Origin: an uncultured Bacteroidales bacterium
Lineage (GTDB): Bacteria > Bacteroidota > Bacteroidia > Bacteroidales > FEN-979
Length of the DNA: 64,000 bases
Direction of reading: 5' to 3'
NCBI GenBank assembly: GCA_903945175.1
Contig: CAJAUM010000134.1
Coordinates: 17,450-81,449 of the forward strand
The first letter of the stretch is position 1, and every line of letters begins with the position of its first letter. Of the stretch, positions 59,470-64,000 are shown one piece after another. The notes under the pieces are model-generated. The model was not told the DNA's origin. It saw only the letters and a program-made list of their open reading frames with translations, and made no database searches. The translations under genes were made by a program, and so were the position numbers.

Positions 59470-60888
59470 TTACTTAACAATCACTTTTTCCGTATAGCCA
59501 CGGTCATTTTTTGACAATCTGAAAAGGTAAACCCCTTTGGAAAATCTGGATAAATCCACCTTTTTTATAAAATTAATTCCAATATCAAATAGGTTGTCCG
59601 AATAGATAACTTCTCCGTTTGAATTTACTACCAAAAGATGTAGCTGTCTTTCCGTGCCAATAATTCTTATTGTCAGCTCATTATCGGCAGGGTTGGGATA
59701 TATTTTAACAGTCGATTCAAGTCCTTTATGATCAATGCCGGTACAATTTTTAATTTTTATCGATTTAACAGATTGAATGCTGTAACCACAATCATTGCCA
59801 CCTTTCACAGTCAGATTACCAGTATAGGCCGATGCACCAAACTGAAGCGTTACCTCATTGGTACCCATCCCTGCAATGATTTCAACACCAGCGGGCGTTG
59901 TCCATACATAATGGGTTGCACCGTTTATAGGAGAAATACTATAAACCAGGGATTCCGTTCCCTGGCAAACAGTATCCTTCCCGGTTATTTCTCCTGCCGG
60001 AAGGGGAATGGCTCTTGCCTCAACCCACTTCACCACTGCGGGAGATTCTCCGCAATCATTAACAGCATAGGCCGTAACATTACCTGAAGATGTTCCCCAT
60101 GTGACATAGATTGTATCTGTCCCCTGGCCGCTTTGAATGATGGCATCCGGGGGGACTGACCATTGAAAAGATACAGGGCTTACGGCACTTGAAGTATAAA
60201 AAGTTGCATTATTTCCATTACAAATCAAGCCTGGACCGTTGATCGGACTTAAACTGGTTGGGGTGGGTTTAACAACAACAGACAAGAGAGATGGAATTGG
60301 GTTATTTCCGCAATCGTTACCTGCAAGCACCTGGACCACCCCCGACTTGTTGCCCCAAATAATGTCAACATTGCACGTACCGTTTCCTATAATTGAATCA
60401 GCCGGGGGCGAAACGCTCCAGCTATAATACATTCCGCCTGCCACCTCCACAATCGAATAATTACGGGTGTCCCCTTCACAAACACGCATATTTCCTGCTA
60501 TTGGCCCCGGTGATGATGGGGCCTGGTTAACGGTAATCAAAACGCTGTCGGTTGCCATATTGTTATTGTTATCCGTAACCGTTATACGATACAGCGTGGT
60601 CTCTATGGGGTTTGCAAAGGTATTGGGGAGGGTTGGATTAATAATACTAGAAACCGGAGTCCAGGCATACACAAATGGAGGTGTGCCACCCTGGGTAGTA
60701 ACACTCAGTAATGTCATCAAACCCTGGCAGATAACAGATGGTGCAGCACTTGCATTGGCAATAAAGTTATTTCTTTGTATTCCTTCAGAACCGGTGGTTG
60801 TATGCCCGGCATAGAGGTTGCACCAAGCCGGTCCGCCTGAAAAAATCAGTATGAGAAAAAACAGGCCAATAAATGGAGATACTTTCAT
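59470..60888 (-). CDS. PKD/Ig-repeat protein with T9SS type A sorting domain
   Basis: From the ATG at 60888 the product is 472 residues: a signal peptide (about 1-23) and an Ig/PKD-like domain (about 40-125, ITVTDNNNNMATDSVLITV). About three PKD-like repeats of roughly 85 residues follow, each with GxxxVCxG and ISW-type blocks (CEGDTRNYSI, CNGNNATFYTS and CQGTESLVYSI) and GxNDCG. The C-terminus (about 395-472) is a por-secretion tail (VKIYPNPADNELTIRI through KGVYLFRLSK). It is a cargo of the type 9 secretion system, exported to the surface or medium. It probably has an adhesive or structural role. Confidence 0.88.
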   Translation of the reverse strand: MKVSPFIGLFFLILIFSGGPAWCNLYAGHTTTGSEGIQRNNFIANASAAPSVICQGLMTLLSVTTQGGTPPFVYAWTPVSSIINPTLPNTFANPIETTLYRITVTDNNNNMATDSVLITVNQAPSSPGPIAGNMRVCEGDTRNYSIVEVAGGMYYSWSVSPPADSIIGNGTCNVDIIWGNKSGVVQVLAGNDCGNNPIPSLLSVVVKPTPTSLSPINGPGLICNGNNATFYTSSAVSPVSFQWSVPPDAIIQSGQGTDTIYVTWGTSSGNVTAYAVNDCGESPAVVKWVEARAIPLPAGEITGKDTVCQGTESLVYSISPINGATHYVWTTPAGVEIIAGMGTNEVTLQFGASAYTGNLTVKGGNDCGYSIQSVKSIKIKNCTGIDHKGLESTVKIYPNPADNELTIRIIGTERQLHLLVVNSNGEVIYSDNLFDIGINFIKKVDLSRFSKGVYLFRLSKNDRGYTEKVIVK

Positions 60889-60930
60889 TGCTATTGATTT
60901 CAACTGAATATTAACCAGGTTTACCAGATA

Positions 60931-60938
60931 CAAACATA
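60931..60938 (-). promoter_or_regulatory. -7 promoter element for the T9SS cargo gene
   Basis: TATGTTTG on the minus strand matches TAnnTTTG and lies 42 bases before the ATG at 60888. Confidence 0.5.
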
Positions 60939-60994
60939 ACAAAAAACTATTTTACCTGAGGGAACTATTCGATAAAGGATTTGAAAAATGATGT

Positions 60995-61002
60995 TATCTT
61001 TG
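60995..61002 (+). promoter_or_regulatory. -7 promoter element for the second ECF sigma gene
   Basis: TATCTTTG is an exact canonical -7 element, 28 bases before the ATG. A housekeeping-type -33 is not visible. Confidence 0.6.
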
Positions 61003-61030
61003 TCTGTTGCGGTGTAACCTTAGTTAAAAC

Positions 61031-61615
61031 ATGCCGTCTAAACCCCGCATGAAATATCAGGATGACAACTATTACATTGATCGCGTACTTGGCGGTAATG
61101 TTTCTGCCTATGCGCTATTGGTTGCCAAACATAAAAACCTGGTTTTCTCGATCGCTCTTAAAATTTTGAATAACCGGGAGGACGCTGAAGAGATTGCACA
61201 GGATTGCTTTTTGAAGGCTTTTCAGGCATTGAATACCTTTGAAAAAAAGTCTAAATTTTCTACCTGGCTATATCGTATTGTGTATAACGCAGCGATATCA
61301 AAAACCCGGAAGAAGAGGCTTGAGCTGATTCCAATGGATAATTATGTCGTCAATAATTACACCGAGAATCATGTTGCCGCCGAAGTGGATGAAATCGACC
61401 CGGAAGAACAGAAAGCAATGATTGAAAGGGCCATGGAACAATTAACCGATGATGAAAGTTTGTTGATTACGCTCTTTTATAAGGGAGAAAATTCTATTGA
61501 AGATATCAGTAATATTACCGGACTCTCGATGTCAAATGTCAAAGTGAGATTGCACCGGATCAGGAAAAAATTACATAACGAACTGGCCCTGATGATGAAC
61601 AGGGCCCTGAATTAG
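61031..61615 (+). CDS. ECF-type RNA polymerase sigma factor
   Basis: The 194-residue protein has region 2 (AYALLVAKHKNLVFSIALKIL, then DAEEIAQDCFLKAFQALNTFEKKSKFSTWLYRIVYNAAISKTRK, about 20-95) and region 4 with a helix-turn-helix (SIEDISNITGLSMSNVKVRLHRIRKKLH, about 155-182). The linker carries an acidic stretch. Another Met is at codon 7. It is followed after 27 bases by a membrane-protein gene, a standard sigma and anti-sigma arrangement. The signal is unknown. Confidence 0.9.
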   Translation: MPSKPRMKYQDDNYYIDRVLGGNVSAYALLVAKHKNLVFSIALKILNNREDAEEIAQDCFLKAFQALNTFEKKSKFSTWLYRIVYNAAISKTRKKRLELIPMDNYVVNNYTENHVAAEVDEIDPEEQKAMIERAMEQLTDDESLLITLFYKGENSIEDISNITGLSMSNVKVRLHRIRKKLHNELALMMNRALN

Positions 61616-61642
61616 TTGAATTAATGTTAATTTTGCAACAGG

Positions 61643-62044
61643 ATGGAAGAGAATGATTTTTTACGCAAACTAATCCAACAGAGTCCGCTTGACAGTCCGT
61701 CAGATGATTTTGTCGATCGTGTTATGATTAACCTTAAGCCCGCTCAAGAACAGGTTGGTGTTAAAAAGTCTTTTTTCCTTTACGTTAAGGCCGTTCTGCC
61801 TTATGCCTTGCTGACACTGCTTTTTGCTGTTGTTTATGCTACTTCTGATTTGCCAATATTAAATTGGCTGCCGGGAGTGGAATATTTGCAAAACAGCCTT
61901 TTCCCTTACCTGGGATCGCTTTTGGCTGAGTTGAAGAATGCGTTCGCCTCTAAATATGTTTCCTTTGGATTCCTTATTGGTATTTCAGCTGGTTTGCTTT
62001 TCTTAATTGACAGGTTCTTTAGCCGCCGCTCTACTATTCAGTAA
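61643..62044 (+). CDS. Small membrane protein, putative anti-sigma partner
   Basis: The 133-residue protein has a soluble N-terminus of about 45 residues (PLDSPSDDFVDRVMINL resembles the short sigma-binding segment of some Bacteroidota anti-sigma proteins). Two or three hydrophobic segments follow (about 48-67, 80-95 and 108-125). No zinc-binding HxxxCxxC motif is present. Its place straight after the ECF sigma gene suggests membrane sequestration of the sigma factor, but the sequence alone does not prove it. It converges on the LutB-like gene with 10 bases between stops. Confidence 0.6.
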   Translation: MEENDFLRKLIQQSPLDSPSDDFVDRVMINLKPAQEQVGVKKSFFLYVKAVLPYALLTLLFAVVYATSDLPILNWLPGVEYLQNSLFPYLGSLLAELKNAFASKYVSFGFLIGISAGLLFLIDRFFSRRSTIQ

Positions 62045-62054
62045 GATAGCATGC

Positions 62055-63431
62055 CTATGAATGGGATTCTTTCCACAAATCCTTGAAACTTTTCGGGGCC
62101 ATTTTTGGCATGGTTCTGCGCGGGCCCCACATTTGTTTTCCGAATCGTTTGATCATTTTATTTTTCAAGCCTGAACTGGGTTTATCTATCATCCATCGAT
62201 GAAGCATGGCTATTTTCCACATGGAAATAATAGTACGCCACTTAAAAGATATATATTTCTTCGATACAGCTTCGTGCCTGTTGTGTAAAAGCAGTTCGTG
62301 CAATGGTATTTTCACCGGGCACACTTCTGTGCATTTTCCACACAGCGAAGAGGCAAAACTGAGGTGATTATACTCTTTCATTCCCAAGTAATGCGGTGAA
62401 ATTACAGATCCGATGGGCCCCGAATAGGTTGCTTTATAGGTATACCCACCCACACTTTTATAAATCGGACATCCGTTAAGACAAGCTCCGCATCTGATAC
62501 AGGCAAGGGCACGGCGTTGTTCCTTAAATTTTAACAATTCCGTACGCCGATTATCCAACAAAACCACATACATTTCTTCCGGCCCGTCGGATTCAAATTC
62601 ACCACGAGGACCAAATACAAGGTTATTATAAACAGTTATACGCTGTCCGGTTCCGTGTTGTGCCAACAAGGGTAAAAACAGATCAAGATCCATTACTGAG
62701 GGAATCAGTTTTTCAATTCCGACTACGACAATATGAATTTTTGGAAATGCCATGCACAGAAGTCCGTTTCCTTCATTCTCAGTGAGACAAACAGCCCCAA
62801 CATCCGCAACAAGAAAGTTTCCTCCGGTAATTCCTACATCTGCACGAATAAATTCACTACGAAGTTTTTCCCGGACAAATTGGGTTATTTGTGCAGGTTG
62901 ACTATCTTCTGGTAAATCAAATTTTTCATGAAACAACTTAGCAACATCCTCTTTTGATTTATGCATAGCAGGGGTGAGGATGTGATAAGGTTTCTCGCCC
63001 GCCAACTGAACAATATATTCCCCCAGGTCGGTTTCAAAAACTTCCCGCTTGTTTTTTTCAAACAGTTCGTTCAGCTCCAATTCTTCCGACACCATGGTCT
63101 TTTGTTTGACAATCACCTTGGCTTTGGCCCTTTTGATAATGTGCATGATTTCACGCTGCGCATCTTTCTCGCTTGGAGCCCAAATTACTTTTCCGCCGTG
63201 TTTGCTGAAATTATTTTCAAATTCAACAAGATATTTATCAAGATTGTTGATGATCTTGTGTTTTAGATTGGCTGCACGTCGTTTAGCCAACTCAAGGTTT
63301 TGGAACTGACTTTTTCCCTTTTCAACCTGTTCATCATATCGACCGATATTGTGATTCAATCGTTTACGATGTTCCTGATCGAAGGATTTTTTTTCAGCTT
63401 CTTCAAGAAACTTATGATATATATGATTCAT
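62055..63431 (-). CDS. lutB: LutB-like iron-sulfur protein (lactate utilisation family)
   Basis: The 458-residue protein has an N-terminal LUD/LutC-like domain (about 60-300, with QAGEKPYHI-like and TGGNFLVADVGAVCLTENEGNG blocks). Two 4Fe-4S cluster segments follow: CIRCGACLNGCPIY (near 312-326) and CGKCTEVCPVKIPL (near 363-376). A C-terminal DUF3390-like helix is also present. In LutABC this subunit carries electrons from L-lactate oxidation. LutA and LutC are not adjacent here, so its partners are elsewhere or the protein acts alone. It is 10 bases after the rpiB stop and so co-transcribed with it. Confidence 0.85.
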   Translation of the reverse strand: MNHIYHKFLEEAEKKSFDQEHRKRLNHNIGRYDEQVEKGKSQFQNLELAKRRAANLKHKIINNLDKYLVEFENNFSKHGGKVIWAPSEKDAQREIMHIIKRAKAKVIVKQKTMVSEELELNELFEKNKREVFETDLGEYIVQLAGEKPYHILTPAMHKSKEDVAKLFHEKFDLPEDSQPAQITQFVREKLRSEFIRADVGITGGNFLVADVGAVCLTENEGNGLLCMAFPKIHIVVVGIEKLIPSVMDLDLFLPLLAQHGTGQRITVYNNLVFGPRGEFESDGPEEMYVVLLDNRRTELLKFKEQRRALACIRCGACLNGCPIYKSVGGYTYKATYSGPIGSVISPHYLGMKEYNHLSFASSLCGKCTEVCPVKIPLHELLLHNRHEAVSKKYISFKWRTIISMWKIAMLHRWMIDKPSSGLKNKMIKRFGKQMWGPRRTMPKMAPKSFKDLWKESHS

Positions 63432-63441
63432 TAGGAATTTT

Positions 63442-63891
63442 TTACAAATTTTTTGTTATTTTTTCTTTTCTTCCCTGATGTCTACCACCTTCAAAATCAG
63501 TAGTAAGAAATAATATGGAAAGTTTTACTGCTTCGTCCGGACTAATGAATCTGGCGGGCAGTGCAAGAATATTGGCATCGTTGTGTTGCCTCGCAAGTTG
63601 TGTGATTGCTTCATTCCAACAAATAGCGGCCCGTATTGCCGGATATTTGTTGGCCACAATGGCCATCCCGTTGCCACTGCCACAAACAAGAATGCCAAAT
63701 TTAAAAACACCATCCTGGACAGCCATTGCAAGCGGGTGAGCAACGTCAGGATAATCCATGCTCTCTTCCGAAAAAGTACCAAAATCCTGAAAACTATAGC
63801 CCATTATATTAAGATGTTGCTTTATATACTCTTTTGTTTTAAAACCTGCATGATCATTTCCAATAGCAATATTTGCGACAGAATCTATCAT
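63442..63891 (-). CDS. rpiB: Ribose-5-phosphate isomerase B
   Basis: The 149-residue RpiB/LacAB enzyme interconverts ribose 5-phosphate and ribulose 5-phosphate. It shows NDHAGFKTKEYI (substrate loop, about 12-23), the base Cys in GILVCGSGNGMAIVANK (near 70) and CWNEAITQLARQHNDANILALPAR (near 90-113). Length is standard. It has its own promoter at 63910-63917 and continues into the LutB-like gene. Confidence 0.95.
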   Translation of the reverse strand: MIDSVANIAIGNDHAGFKTKEYIKQHLNIMGYSFQDFGTFSEESMDYPDVAHPLAMAVQDGVFKFGILVCGSGNGMAIVANKYPAIRAAICWNEAITQLARQHNDANILALPARFISPDEAVKLSILFLTTDFEGGRHQGRKEKITKNL

Positions 63892-63909
63892 TGTTAATAC
63901 TTTATTTCA

Positions 63910-63917
63910 CAAATATA
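63910..63917 (-). promoter_or_regulatory. -7 promoter element for rpiB
   Basis: TATATTTG on the minus strand matches TAnnTTTG, 19 bases before the rpiB ATG. The remaining 83 bases to the window end are AT-rich with nothing recognisable. Confidence 0.5.
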
Positions 63918-64000
63918 ATTATAAACCAATCAAAATGAGCTAAAAAGAAATTTTAAAACTAAATATAACCCTCTGTATCAAATTATTAAATTTTTAACAC

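Noticed and set aside
1..64000. CRISPR arrays, insertion sequences, prophage or integrative elements
   Set aside because: I saw no regularly spaced repeats, transposase or integrase genes, or flanking duplications. The three tRNA genes show no attached duplicate 3' ends.

Overview
The window is chromosomal DNA from a member of the Bacteroidota, most likely an anaerobic or microaerobic free-living lineage near Bacteroidales/Marinilabiliales (the rank below phylum is inference). The evidence is the gene families: DUF4175, a GldH-like lipoprotein, a T9SS-type C-terminal sorting domain, an S46 dipeptidyl peptidase, a DUF5777 barrel and paired LytS/LytTR regulators. The promoters agree, with the Bacteroidota -7 element TAnnTTTG upstream of many genes and almost no Shine-Dalgarno sequences. 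The window is densely coded, with about 62 protein genes and three tRNA genes. I see no insertion sequence, prophage, CRISPR array or rRNA.

Layout. 0-12 kb: a cut-off exonuclease/endonuclease/phosphatase-family gene, a GH3-family acyl-acid-amido synthetase coupled to a LysE exporter, a LytTR response regulator with its kinase, a DPP7-type peptidase, an ECF sigma operon with membrane proteins, a carboxypeptidase-regulatory-like protein, and a second kinase/LytTR pair. 12-20.5 kb: RNase R, a double-ATPase peptide ABC protein, a ComF-family protein, a large lamin-tail-domain surface protein and aspartate-semialdehyde dehydrogenase.

20.6-30 kb is the most distinctive region, a respiratory electron-transfer island. 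It starts with a Crp/Fnr-family regulator that has N-terminal cysteines. Next come two FNR-like palindromes 21 bp apart, a hexaheme lipoprotein carrying a collagen-like Gly-X-Y stretch, a monoheme lipoprotein with an 11-C homopolymer, a DUF5777 outer-membrane barrel and a soluble cytochrome c. A membrane complex follows: heptaheme cytochrome c, cytochrome b, Tat-exported Fe-S protein, NrfD-like quinone-binding subunit and an Ig-like anchored protein. No molybdopterin or CXXCK catalytic subunit is encoded. I therefore read it as a quinol:cytochrome c oxidoreductase feeding periplasmic or outer-membrane multiheme cytochromes, possibly an extracellular or outer-membrane electron conduit; this is inference.

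30-44 kb: a stand-alone riboflavin kinase domain, a GldH-like lipoprotein, a 1246-residue NtrY-like kinase, a methyltransferase, mnmG bracketed by two parS-like ParB sites, ybeY, an RsbW-like ATPase, a DUF4175 protein and gltX. 44-51 kb: a Gly/Tyr/Trp-rich lipoprotein, tRNA-Gln beside glnS, folB, tRNA-Cys, and purH-mreB-mreC-mreD.

51-64 kb: a MacB-like permease, a rubrerythrin-like protein, and the sodium-pumping methylmalonyl-CoA decarboxylase operon (mce-mmdA-oadG-biotin carrier-oadB) running into udk. Then come a CYTH protein, tRNA-Ala, thpR, a T9SS cargo protein, an ECF sigma factor with a membrane partner, a LutB-like Fe-S protein and rpiB. The decarboxylase operon, rubrerythrin and Fnr-type regulator together suggest a propionate/succinate-forming, oxygen-sensitive metabolism with anaerobic respiration as an option.
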